Shown here one piece after another: positions 9,153-17,251 of a stretch of DNA of 52,950 bases. Location: the NCBI GenBank assembly GCA_010084195.1, contig RGPS01000014.1, positions 1 through 52,950 of the forward strand, written 5' to 3'. The stretch is from Terriglobia bacterium. GTDB taxonomy: Bacteria; Acidobacteriota; Terriglobia; Bryobacterales; Bryobacteraceae. The translations under genes and the position numbers were made by a program. How positions within the stretch are numbered: the stretch's first letter is position 1; every line of letters starts with the position of its first letter. A model generated the notes under the pieces. It saw only the letters and a program-made list of their open reading frames with translations. It was not told the origin of the DNA and made no database searches.

Positions 9153-10483
9153 GCCCGCGCCTGTCAACAGAGCACGCTCTGCTGCCGCTTCGGTGCGCTC
9201 GCCGGAATACTTCTTCGCCAGCCGGATGCTGCCAAGACAGCCGCGATAGCCCATCTCCGGCTGCGGCTGGTCTCAGAGAATGCGCTCGAACAGCCGCGCC
9301 GTATTGGGCCCGACGCTGCCCGCCCACTTGATCATCCTCGAAGGCGTCCACTCCAGATGTTCGAGGTGACTCTTCGGTCTGTGCTCGCCGTTGGTAACCA
9401 GCTGGCCTTTTCCCCGGCTGCGCACATGCGACGTCACACGCTTGTCCTTATGAAAAATCTCCACCGTTGCGGGCATCGAACGGATCTCGACCAACTCCTG
9501 CACCAGGTAGTACGGCACGCTGTAGAAGTTGTGGTCGAACACTACGTGGTAATCGATGTTGACCCTGGCTTTAGCCCACTCGCTCAGGTCGAAACGCTCG
9601 GCGGGCAACGGTGACAGGACCGGCTTATCAATGGCCTGAAACAGACTCGCCCTGCTCCCCTCGCGTTTGCGGAATGGCCGGGTGTTCAGTTTGATCAGCA
9701 GGTCCCGAATGGCTTGATTCAACTCGCCGATTTCGAAGAAACAGTGGTTGCGAAGTGCCGCTATGATCCAGCGCTCCACAACCAGTACGACGCTCTCCAC
9801 CTTGGCTTTGTCACGCGGTTTGTATGGCCGCGCGGGCACCACGCCGACGCCGTAGTGCATGGCCATCTCGTGGTACGTCGGGTTCAGGTCCGGATCGTAG
9901 CGGCACGCACGTGTCACCTCGGTCTTTGTGTTAGCGGGAACCAGTAGTTTCGGCACCCCGCCAAAGAACTCAAAGGCACGCATGTGAGCCGTGAGCCAGA
10001 TAATGGTCTGCTCGTCGGTGAACCCTTCGGCAAACGTGTAGGAACTGGCACCGAGCACGGCGGCGAACAGATTTGCCTGGGTGGTCTCGCCACTGGTGCG
10101 GCTATAAATCGGAATGGTCGGCCCGGCCCAGTCGATAAAGGCCTTCTCGCCCGCCCTGTATTCCTGCCGGAGCACCACGTCCTGGGTGCCGCGCCAGCGC
10201 TGGTAAAGAAAGCAGAACCGACTGTACCGGCAGCCTTCCGGGTTGGCCTCTTTGTATTCTTCCCAGAGCAGTTGCCGGGTGACGTGTTTGCTCTTCAGGC
10301 GCTGCTCGTGGAGCATCGCAAAGTCAGGCAGCCTTCCGGCAGCGGCCAACTCAGGTTGACTCGTTCGGCTCGGGCAAGGTAGTCATTCACCGTTCACAGC
10401 CCTATCGAACAACTCCGGGCGATGTGTCTCTGGCCCAGGTGCAGTTCGTATTTCAGCCGCAGAACTTCTTTGATCTTCCGCAT
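9153..10483 (-). pseudogene. istA: IS21-type transposase IstA, broken
   Basis: The original start is ATG at 10481-10483 ('MRKIKEVLRLKYELHLGQRH'). The reading frame meets TGA after 'ARSCSIGL', where the family normally has Gly, then continues 'TVNDYLARAERVNLSWPLPEG'. Next comes a short deletion with frame change before 'RLPDFAMLHEQRLKSKHVTR'. The longest intact piece, 9273-10349, holds the DDE core ('EKAFIDWAGPT', 'VGVVPARPYKPRDKAKVES'). Another TGA after 'LFERIL' is followed in frame by 'DQPQPEMGYRGCLGSIRLAK', and the end is truncated. The stops and deletions rule out a full transposase. Confidence 0.9.
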
Positions 10484-10627
10484 AGACACTCTCCTGGCCG
10501 GCACATGATTCTCCCGTTCGGAGGATCACCTGCCGGTCGCTTATGTCCAGTGCCGTTCGCCACAAAATCAATTCCGGGATGAAGGTGAACGCCATTCCGG
10601 GGTCGACCAAAAAGTGTTCGCCTTCAG

Positions 10628-10662
10628 CCCGGAATCACGTTCACCTTGCCCCGGAATACGCA
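10628..10662 (-). repeat. IS21 right terminal inverted repeat
   Basis: Reverse complement reads TGCGTATTCCGG, AAGGTGAACG, ATTCCGGG, matching the left end at 8158-8191. A further direct copy of the inner repeat at 10571-10601 lies just inside this end. Confidence 0.9.
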
Positions 10663-10668
10663 CAATAG
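10663..10668. repeat. Target-site duplication, right copy (CAATAG)
   Basis: Second copy of the 6-bp sequence found at 8152-8157, directly outside the right terminal repeat of the IS21 element. Confidence 0.93.
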
Positions 10669-10969
10669 AGGCGATCTGCGCTGCGGCAATATCGAAGGCA
10701 TTACTTTTGGTGGCCTTGAAACCAGCTTTGGAAATTGCGATTTCATAGGAGCCTGGATCAACTGCGCGCAGACGGTAAAGTCCAGAGTCGTTGGTGGCAG
10801 CGGCACGCAGTACGCCGGTGGAAATGCTTTTCAGTTCTACCGAGGCACTTGGAATGGCCGCCCCCGAGGCATCGGTCACGAGTCCGGTGACCGTTCCCCG
10901 GCTGGTCTGCGCAAATGCGGCGGCTGCAATCAGCAGGAAGACCGCCGAGGCGCGCACTAGTTTTGTCAT

Positions 10970-11322
10970 GACACCTCCAGGTGGGATTTTTGAAGCGTGG
11001 AATGGCAATGGAACTTCGACCCTGGCGGGGTCAATGCGCTCGACTAGGGGGGCGAGAAGTGTGGGCTTTGGGGTGAATTCCAGGTGCGGTTGTGGCGAGA
11101 CGTACAGAAACCGGGGGGTAATTCGGGGCCGCCGGGGACGAAAAAACATTAGTACCTCGGGCCGCACCTGCAATCTCCGAATTCGAGAACGCTGATTTCA
11201 GGCTGGTCGCCTAAGTGTCAGACTCGTGTTCACCTCGGCTGACGCCCCAAATGATAATGGCCTGTTTCCAGTGGCTTTCGCCGCCTGAAACAGGCCATTT
11301 ATTTCTCAGCTGAAGGGGGGGC
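10970..11322. other. Intergenic region between receptor pseudogene and tyrosine kinase gene
   Basis: This stretch of 353 bases holds the upstream region of the leftward receptor pseudogene, whose GGAGG ribosome site is at about 10974-10978, and the strong hairpin at 11256-11299. I found no credible coding region: the open frame running through it to 11173 is an upstream extension of the receptor frame and lacks family similarity. No confident promoter was picked. Confidence 0.5.
11256..11299 (-). terminator. Hairpin terminator downstream of tyrosine kinase gene
   Basis: A perfect 13-bp inverted repeat, AATGGCCTGTTTC (11256-11268) with GAAACAGGCCATT (11287-11299), closes an 18-base loop 23 bases beyond the kinase stop codon. 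The flanks are AT-rich on both sides rather than a pure T-run. It probably ends leftward transcription of the kinase and insulates the receptor gene. Confidence 0.65.
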
Positions 11323-13524
11323 TTAGCTACTGAGTGGCTTATAGTAGCGGCTGTAGTACTTGCCGTAGTAACCGTAGTAATAGTAGCGTTCGCTCATGTC
11401 CGAACGGACTTCGTTCAAGGCAAGTCCGATGACATTGGCTTTCAGCCGTTTCAGGTTTGCCAGCACACTCGCAACGGCCGTTTTTTCGGTCTGGCCAGCC
11501 AGGGCTACCACCACTACGCCGTCAACCAGGGCAGCGATCTGCAGTGTCTCAGCGAAGCCGAGCAAGGGAGGCGCATCGCATATCACGATGTCGTATTCCT
11601 GTTCCGCCTCGTTCAGGATGCGGCGCAAAGCCTCGCCGATACCATCAGCGGCCCGCCGAGACGGTGGTCCCGCCGGCAAAACTGACAGATAGGGCAAGCC
11701 GTCTGGTATCTGCAACAAGTCCCGCCAGTTGGCGTCGTCGTTCACGACGTTCGACATACCCTTATCATTGACCAAACCTACGTGGTGATAAACGCCGGGG
11801 CGCCTGAGATCCGAATCAATCAGCAAGGTCTTTCTGCGCTGCTGGCTATGGACAACGGCGAGGTGTACAGCTGTCGTCGTCTTACCTTCGCGAGGTGTGG
11901 CGGACGTGAGGAGCAGGCTCTTGGGACGATTGTGCGCACTGGGAAGCAGGATGGAGTCACGGAGAGTCCGAACGGCCTCTTCATAGGTATTAGCCTGGCC
12001 CCGCGCACTGCCAAAAAAGTCGCGATGCTTGCCGTCCTCTCCGACTCCGGGAAGGTGGCCGCGCCACGCTTTCACGACAGGCAGAGCGCCCAGAACTTCG
12101 GTTTGGAGCTGCCGCTGGATCTGCTCGGGGTCGCGAAGCGTGTGATCCAGGCTCTCGATGAGGAAGATGACGATAATTCCCAGTATCAGCGAAATGCTGA
12201 AAGCGAGGATGCTATTGATGCGGAGATTGGGGAAAATTGCGCGTCGGGCCGGGCGTGCCAGATCCGCCAGGCGGATGGCACTGTTCTGGAAGCCCGCATT
12301 GATTCCGGCTTCTTTAATCTTCCGGTCCAGGTCGTTATAGAGGGTCTTGTCTGCGTCCGCATCCCGCTTGAGGGTCCGATACAGAACTGCCTTCTCGTTG
12401 AGCTTATCGAGGTCGGTCTTCGTCTCGTTGACGGCGTCTTTCAGGCCTTTTTCGCGATCAATCGCCTCTCGGTATTCGGCATCCACCCGCTTGGCGATGG
12501 AACCCTTCAACCCCTCGTATTCCTGCTGTAACTGGGTCAGTTTGGCTGCTGCCCTTTTGTATTCCGGCCAGTTTGGTCCGTATTGCGTTTTTAACACGGC
12601 AAAACGCTCAGACTCTTCGGCCATCCGGTCACTCAGACGTTTGATCTGTTCGCCCTGGGGAAGGGACTCCAGGGCCTCGATGGTACCGGTGCGGGCCAGC
12701 TTCGCTGCCGCCTCGCGGGCGACCCGGTCAGCCTGGGCGCGCGTCCACTCAGTGTTCAGCTGCAACAGGCGGGCAGTCTGGATGTTGGTCTTCTCCTCCG
12801 GGCTGATTACGTTGAGGTCTTTCTCAAACTGGACCAGCGCGGCGGAGGATCGCTCCATCTTGGCTTTGAGTTCCTCCAGTTGGGAGGTAATGAAACGTGC
12901 CTGCTTCTCAGACGAATTCAGGCGAATCCGATAGGAGTGATCAATGTAGCTATTGGCGATGGCGTTGGCCACTTCAGCCGCCAGAACGGGATTGGGAGAT
13001 CGAAACGCGATTGTCAGCAGGTAGGTCTTGGCCGGGCGGATAATCGTGAGGTAGGGCAAAGTTACCGGGGCCTCGTCCCCGACGGCATTTTGCGCCGTTT
13101 TCGTCCGAACAGGCTGCAGCTTGTATTTTTGGACCACAGGGCGCAGGACAGAATCGGACTGGATCAGGCGGATCTGGGTCGCCAGGAAGGTATCCGAGTC
13201 AGTCATGGATGACGCTCTGGACGCAGCATCCTGACCGATAATTCCGCTCGGAGCCATGCGATCAACGTCCAATGTGGCAGTGGATTCGAAGTAAGGGGTC
13301 AGGCGCAGGGACACGAAGATGGTGACAGCGACCGCACACGAGACAAAAAGCATCAGGCGCCACTTGTGCCGCGACAGCATCCAGAAGTAGTGTGAGAGCG
13401 GCACGGCGGCGGCCTCGTTGGCCTCCTGCTGGGGTGCCTGGTAATACGAAATTCGTTCCACAACTGCCGGAAGCCCGGCACTTGGATCTGGGGATGGAAC
13501 TAAACCTTGATGTTCTCTGGACAT
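11323..13524 (-). CDS. Polysaccharide biosynthesis tyrosine autokinase (Wzc/BY-kinase type)
   Basis: A 733-residue inner-membrane protein controlling export or chain length of surface polysaccharide. It has a Wzz domain with a first membrane helix near residues 55-75 ('LMLFVSCAVAVTIFVSL'), a long coiled-coil region at about 200-420, a second helix ('ILAFSISLILGIIVIFLIES'), and a C-terminal kinase. Walker A is 'SATPREGKTTTA' (Lys548), Walker A' 'TLLIDSDLRRPG' and Walker B 'YDIVICDAPPLL'. The C-terminus 'ERYYYYGYYGKYYSRYY' carries ten tyrosines, the autophosphorylation cluster. No glycosyltransferase, Wza or polymerase gene is adjacent, so its export partners must lie elsewhere. All motifs look functional. 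Confidence 0.93.
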   Translation of the reverse strand: MSREHQGLVPSPDPSAGLPAVVERISYYQAPQQEANEAAAVPLSHYFWMLSRHKWRLMLFVSCAVAVTIFVSLRLTPYFESTATLDVDRMAPSGIIGQDAASRASSMTDSDTFLATQIRLIQSDSVLRPVVQKYKLQPVRTKTAQNAVGDEAPVTLPYLTIIRPAKTYLLTIAFRSPNPVLAAEVANAIANSYIDHSYRIRLNSSEKQARFITSQLEELKAKMERSSAALVQFEKDLNVISPEEKTNIQTARLLQLNTEWTRAQADRVAREAAAKLARTGTIEALESLPQGEQIKRLSDRMAEESERFAVLKTQYGPNWPEYKRAAAKLTQLQQEYEGLKGSIAKRVDAEYREAIDREKGLKDAVNETKTDLDKLNEKAVLYRTLKRDADADKTLYNDLDRKIKEAGINAGFQNSAIRLADLARPARRAIFPNLRINSILAFSISLILGIIVIFLIESLDHTLRDPEQIQRQLQTEVLGALPVVKAWRGHLPGVGEDGKHRDFFGSARGQANTYEEAVRTLRDSILLPSAHNRPKSLLLTSATPREGKTTTAVHLAVVHSQQRRKTLLIDSDLRRPGVYHHVGLVNDKGMSNVVNDDANWRDLLQIPDGLPYLSVLPAGPPSRRAADGIGEALRRILNEAEQEYDIVICDAPPLLGFAETLQIAALVDGVVVVALAGQTEKTAVASVLANLKRLKANVIGLALNEVRSDMSERYYYYGYYGKYYSRYYKPLSS

Positions 13525-13718
13525 TAGACTCTTGACCCGGCTTCAGCCCGCTGCCAAAATCATGCCTGGCGGACATACCGATGAACGGTTTCGTCACTCA
13601 AACCCGCTGCTTTGATTTTATCACACGAATAGAAATCGTGTTTTTGAACCCGAGCCCGCCCGAAGCGGTGCGTGAACCAGGTTTCGTTAATTGAGTGACA
13701 TAGAGTCCTGCCCGCGTT

Positions 13719-15035
13719 TCAGGCCGCTGTGATTTGTGCTGCTTCCAGGGCTTGTCCGAAGTCCGCGAGAATGTCCTGGATATCCTCAATGCCAACCGAG
13801 ACGCGCACGTATTCCGGTCGAACTCCTGCTGCAACCTGTTCTGTTTCAGTAAGTTGCTGGTGAGTGGTGGACGCCGGGTGGATGACCAGGGTCTTCGCGT
13901 CACCCAGATTTGCCAAATGGCTCGCCAGCTTTACTGCGTTGATGAAGCGGATCCCCGCCTCGCGCCCGCCTTTGATACCAAACCCAACTACGGCACCTGG
14001 TCCGCCAGGAATGTACTTCTTTGCATTTTCGTGGTGTGGGTGTCCGGGCAAACCGGGATAATTTACCCATTCCACTGCCGGGTGCCCCGCCAAAAACTCT
14101 GCCACTGCCTGTGCGTTTGAGGTATGTCGCGGCATCCGCAAATGCAGCGTCTCAATCCCCATCAGGAACAGGAAGGAAGCGAAGGGACTCATCGCGGCAC
14201 CCGTATCCCGAAGCCAGTGTGTCCGCATATAAATGATGTAGGCAACATTGCCAATAGGCTTCAGCGCCTCGGTAAAGACCACTCCGTGATAGGACGGGTC
14301 CGGTTCGGTGAATTCCGGCCACTTTGACGGGTTCTCGGCCCACTGGAATTTCCCACTGTCTACCACGATGCCGCCCACGTGGACGCCATGGCCCCCCAGG
14401 AACTTGGTCGCCGAGTAGATTGCTACGTCAATGCCATGCTCGAAGGGCCTGAACAGCGCGGGCGTCAGGACGGTGTTGTCCATCAGGACAGGCAAGCCGT
14501 GAGCGTGCGCAATGTCGGATATCGCCTGAAAATCAGGTACATCATTTCTGGGGTTCCCGATCGATTCGAGATATACGAGCCTGGTTTTGTCATCCACCAG
14601 AGCGTTGATCTCCTCAGGCTTATCCGGGTTGAAGAACCGAACCTCCACGCCCAGCTGCCGCAGGGTCTGCGTGAACAGTGTCCAGGTTCCGCCGTACAGG
14701 CTGGTTGAGGCAACAACATTATGGCCGGCGTGGGCGATGGTGAGAATTGCGGCAGTAATGGCCGCCTGGCCGCTGGCGAACGCGAGCGCCGCAGCCCCAC
14801 CCTCCAGGGCCGCCATGCGCTTTTCCAGCACATCGTTCGTCGGATTCATAATCCGCGAATAAATGAACCCAAATTCCTTCAGGGCAAAGAGGTTCGCCGC
14901 ATGGTCCGTATCTTTGAATACATAGCTTGTCGTGCTGTAGATGGGGACAGCTCTCGCGCCGGTGACGGGGTCGGGCTCCTGTCCGGCATGCAGGGCCAAG
15001 GTTCCGATTCCGGGTTTCTGTTCAGGGTTCGACAT
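13719..15035 (-). CDS. metY: O-acetylhomoserine aminocarboxypropyltransferase / sulfhydrylase
   Basis: A PLP enzyme of the Cys/Met metabolism family that makes homocysteine from O-acetylhomoserine and sulfide. Start chosen at ATG 15035 ('[20 protein letters not shown]'), since conserved sequence begins there; an upstream in-frame extension to 15092 looks non-native. That gives 438 residues, usual for MetY. Motifs include '[15 protein letters not shown]', '[13 protein letters not shown]', and the PLP lysine in '[12 protein letters not shown]'. The long insert around '[20 protein letters not shown]' separates MetY from the shorter MetB/MetZ enzymes. No SAM riboswitch was seen upstream. It is divergent from the DUF3108 gene. 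Confidence 0.92.
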   Translation of the reverse strand: MSNPEQKPGIGTLALHAGQEPDPVTGARAVPIYSTTSYVFKDTDHAANLFALKEFGFIYSRIMNPTNDVLEKRMAALEGGAAALAFASGQAAITAAILTIAHAGHNVVASTSLYGGTWTLFTQTLRQLGVEVRFFNPDKPEEINALVDDKTRLVYLESIGNPRNDVPDFQAISDIAHAHGLPVLMDNTVLTPALFRPFEHGIDVAIYSATKFLGGHGVHVGGIVVDSGKFQWAENPSKWPEFTEPDPSYHGVVFTEALKPIGNVAYIIYMRTHWLRDTGAAMSPFASFLFLMGIETLHLRMPRHTSNAQAVAEFLAGHPAVEWVNYPGLPGHPHHENAKKYIPGGPGAVVGFGIKGGREAGIRFINAVKLASHLANLGDAKTLVIHPASTTHQQLTETEQVAAGVRPEYVRVSVGIEDIQDILADFGQALEAAQITAA

Positions 15036-15110
15036 GTGTACTCTCGCTTCGCCATCATACGATAGTGCACCCACAAGTTGGTAGCGCCGCATGTGAGAAA
15101 CTACGGCTGC

Positions 15111-15854
15111 ATGCGACTTCCGACCGTTCCCGGTCTCAAAGTAACGGCCGCGCTTCTACTCGCGGCCGCGCTGGCCCCGGCCGCGCCCCCTGAATCGCTG
15201 CAATTCGCTGTCGAATGGCGGCTCATTCCCGCCGGCACCGCTAAATTGTCCTGGCTGCCCGCCTCACGCCCCACCGCTTCTGAAGTCCGCCTCCATTTGG
15301 AGTCAACGGGCCTGGTTACCCGCCTCTTCCGTGTTGACGATGACTACCGCGCCATTCTCGGTGCTAACCTCTGCGCCGAGAGCAGTTCCATGATCGCCAA
15401 AGAGGGCAACCGCAACAAGGAAACCCGCGTTACGTTCGATGCCAAAGCGGGCAAGGCATTTTGGGTGGAGAAAGACCTGGTTAAGGCCACCACTTCCAAT
15501 CGTGAAGTGGATATTCCACCGTGCGTGCATGACGTAATGGGGGGGCTGCTGGCGCTGCGAAGCCTCCGCCTGGAACCTGGGAAAACCGCGCGTATCCCGG
15601 TCTCTGACGGTAAGAAGTCCGTCCAGGCTCGGGTTGAGGCACAGGATCGCGAAGATATCCGCACCCCTGCAGGTACCTTTCGGGCCGTTCGCTACGAAGT
15701 CTTTTTGTTTAACGACGTTCTTTTCAAGAGATCCGGGCACCTCCGCATCTGGCTCACCGACGACGAGCGGCGTCTTCCCGTCCAGCTCCAGGTGCGTCTG
15801 CAGTTCACTATCGGTACCATTACTTTCCGGCTGTTAAAAGAAGAAACCCCATGA
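15111..15854 (+). CDS. DUF3108-domain exported protein
   Basis: Start chosen at ATG 15111 ('[20 protein letters not shown]'), which gives a signal peptide and 247 residues; a TTG at 15078 in frame is less likely. The mature part follows the DUF3108 pattern: '[20 protein letters not shown]' near the start, '[18 protein letters not shown]' in the middle and '[20 protein letters not shown]' at the end. The family is periplasmic or outer-membrane associated, with a predicted beta-rich fold and no established function. It overlaps the following SGNH hydrolase gene by 4 bases (ATGA), so the two are translationally coupled. Confidence 0.82.
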   Translation: MRLPTVPGLKVTAALLLAAALAPAAPPESLQFAVEWRLIPAGTAKLSWLPASRPTASEVRLHLESTGLVTRLFRVDDDYRAILGANLCAESSSMIAKEGNRNKETRVTFDAKAGKAFWVEKDLVKATTSNREVDIPPCVHDVMGGLLALRSLRLEPGKTARIPVSDGKKSVQARVEAQDREDIRTPAGTFRAVRYEVFLFNDVLFKRSGHLRIWLTDDERRLPVQLQVRLQFTIGTITFRLLKEETP

Positions 15855-16954
15855 AACTTCTGCTTGCCCTTGCCCTGGCAGCCACGGCAGTTGCCCAGGC
15901 ACCTGCCAACGCCCCCAACCCCCTTCTCAGCGCAAAAGACACTCTTGACACCGCAACCCGTCTACTTCAGCTCATGGAATCCACGGGTGTAGCGGTCAAC
16001 GGACTGCTCCCGGCAACCGAAATTCTGCGCCAAAACGCGGCGAAATCAGGTGACGCGCTCCGCCGGTCGAACCGTAGTGTCCCGGTCACTTACCAATTCC
16101 TCAACCATTTGAAAGCCTTCCTGGCCGTCACGGAGACCTTTCCGCGCCCCACGCCTTTCGCCCAAATCGCCGCAGCTCAGCTGGATGAATTCCGTGAAGG
16201 GACCAACCGTTTCCAGCGCCATTTTGACGCCCTGGTGATCTCTGCGGCAGCCAGTGCTGCCGCGCAGGCCTCCGATCCCAACAACTACAAGCGCTACGCT
16301 GACGCGAATACCAAACTCCTGCCTCCGGTGGCCAAAACTCCCCGGGTGGTTTTTCTGGGAGACTCCATCACGGACTCCTGGCGTCTGAACGAATACTTTC
16401 CCGGGCGTGATTTTGTGAATCGCGGGATCTCCGGCCAAACGACCCTGCAGATGCTCGGGCGTTTTCTCACTGATGTTGTGAATCTTCACCCCCGGGCTGT
16501 GCTCATCCTCGGCGGTGTCAACGACATAGCCCGGGGTATTTCTCCTGCGAATATTGAGGACAATCTGGCCATGATCGGGTCATTGGCAAAAGCTAACGGC
16601 ATCAAGCCGCTGTTTGCCTCCATTCTGCCTGTGAGCGACTACCACAAAGACACGAACCCTGCCTATGACGTTGTAACGGCTCGCCCTCCCGTAAATATCA
16701 AGGCGGTCAATGAGTGGCTCCGGCAATATTGCCAGCGCGAGGGCTTTGCCTATGTGGACTACTACACGGCGATAGCCGACACGAACGGCATGTTGCCTGC
16801 CGATCAGGGGGATGACGGACTTCACCCCAACGCCAAAGGCTATCGTGTGATGGCTCCGGTGGCTCAGGATGCCATCGATAGGTCGCTGGTTGCCCTGCCT
16901 GCTGCGCCGGAATCCCAGAAACGTCGCTTCGGCTTGATTCCGGGCAATAAGTAG
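15851..16954 (+). CDS. Exported GDSL/SGNH-family hydrolase with extra N-terminal domain
   Basis: A 367-residue secreted esterase-type protein. A signal peptide ([17 protein letters not shown]) is followed by about 140 residues of mostly helical sequence that I do not recognise, then the SGNH domain from about residue 163. Block I is 'VVFLGDSITDSW' with nucleophile Ser172, block II 'NRGISGQTTLQML', block III 'LILGGVNDIARG', and block V 'DGLHPNAKGY' with the catalytic Asp and His. Such enzymes hydrolyse acyl or acetyl esters, often on carbohydrates; the substrate here is unknown. ATG overlaps the stop of the DUF3108 gene. Confidence 0.88.
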   Translation: MKLLLALALAATAVAQAPANAPNPLLSAKDTLDTATRLLQLMESTGVAVNGLLPATEILRQNAAKSGDALRRSNRSVPVTYQFLNHLKAFLAVTETFPRPTPFAQIAAAQLDEFREGTNRFQRHFDALVISAAASAAAQASDPNNYKRYADANTKLLPPVAKTPRVVFLGDSITDSWRLNEYFPGRDFVNRGISGQTTLQMLGRFLTDVVNLHPRAVLILGGVNDIARGISPANIEDNLAMIGSLAKANGIKPLFASILPVSDYHKDTNPAYDVVTARPPVNIKAVNEWLRQYCQREGFAYVDYYTAIADTNGMLPADQGDDGLHPNAKGYRVMAPVAQDAIDRSLVALPAAPESQKRRFGLIPGNK

Positions 16955-17056
16955 CCGCCAGGGTAGTGTCTGCGGAATAGCTATGCCCCGGGCTGGCCCC
17001 TTCCTTACGGGCGGGGTTCGGTAGCGCAGTGGTGGCAAGGCAAGCGCGTGCGGCTG

Positions 17057-17209
17057 CTAGCCAACCGGGCGTTCACCGCGCATGATCTGGGCCACTCCCA
17101 GCAGAATCACCGCCACAAACAGCGCGTGGCTCCAGCCGCCCAGGCGAATCTGTGCCGTCAGCAGCACCAGCCACATCGCCAGCAGTATTCCTACAAGCTT
17201 CCAGAGCAT
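17057..17209 (-). CDS. Small membrane protein (lmo0937/DUF5670-like)
   Basis: A 50-residue frame from ATG 17209 to TAG 17057, preceded by GGAG at a usable distance. The product is two hydrophobic helices ('LWKLVGILLAMWLVLL', 'HALFVAVILLGVAQIM') joined by a short 'RLGGWS' turn and ending 'RGERPVG'. This layout matches the small lmo0937-type membrane proteins common in bacteria, whose function is unknown. It follows the CRTAC1 gene by 42 bases on the same strand and may be the last gene of that operon. Assignment rests on architecture and a few matching residues. Confidence 0.6.
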   Translation of the reverse strand: MLWKLVGILLAMWLVLLTAQIRLGGWSHALFVAVILLGVAQIMRGERPVG

Positions 17210-17251
17210 CGTCACTCCATTCTCCCCTGGCTGCCGCGTCCGAATGCAGGG

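Larger units (their letters stand above)
8158..10662 (-). mobile_element. IS21-family insertion sequence (2,505 bp) with degraded istA and intact istB
   Basis: The element begins TGCGTATTCCGG and ends CCGGAATACGCA, showing the TG...CA ends of IS21. Imperfect inverted repeats of about 34-35 bases lie at 8158-8191 and 10628-10662. An extra copy of the inner repeat (GAAGGTGAACGCCATTCCGG) at 10581-10600 reflects the multiple terminal repeats known in this family. A 6-bp target duplication (CAATAG) flanks it. Its genes, istA then istB, lie on the minus strand, the same orientation as the host receptor gene. The istA gene has stops and deletions, so the element is probably not autonomous. Size fits the family. 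Confidence 0.95.
6342..10969 (-). pseudogene. Oar-like TonB-dependent receptor, decayed and split by IS21 element
   Basis: The true start is ATG at 10969, preceded by a strong GGAGG site and followed by a signal peptide (MTKLVRASAVFLLIAAAAFA) and a carboxypeptidase-regulatory-like domain ('GTVTGLVTDASGAAIPSASV'). The gene is cut at 'AAAQIASI' by the element at 8158-10662 and resumes with 'DAKLEIGTQNQVIEVSADA', the plug domain ('NNFLIDGTENND') and part of the barrel. A frameshift lies near 7130 ('GQDLPQYSIAGLPTANI' is in another frame). A large part of the barrel is missing around 6870, between 'QRSRQFAPINERGSLTY' and 'VATAIYELPFFLSRKDFL'. A further shift near 6650 leads to the terminal strand 'RVIRYQLKLIF'. 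This cannot make a working receptor. Confidence 0.9.

Noticed and set aside
10568..11173. A 201-codon minus-strand frame read as a single secreted protein
   Set aside because: It begins upstream of the real receptor start (10969) and runs through the target duplication into the IS21 end at 10662, so the last 30 residues are transposon sequence.
15036..15110. Possible SAM or cobalamin riboswitch upstream of metY
   Set aside because: The gap to the divergent gene is only 75 bases and no conserved riboswitch core was seen.
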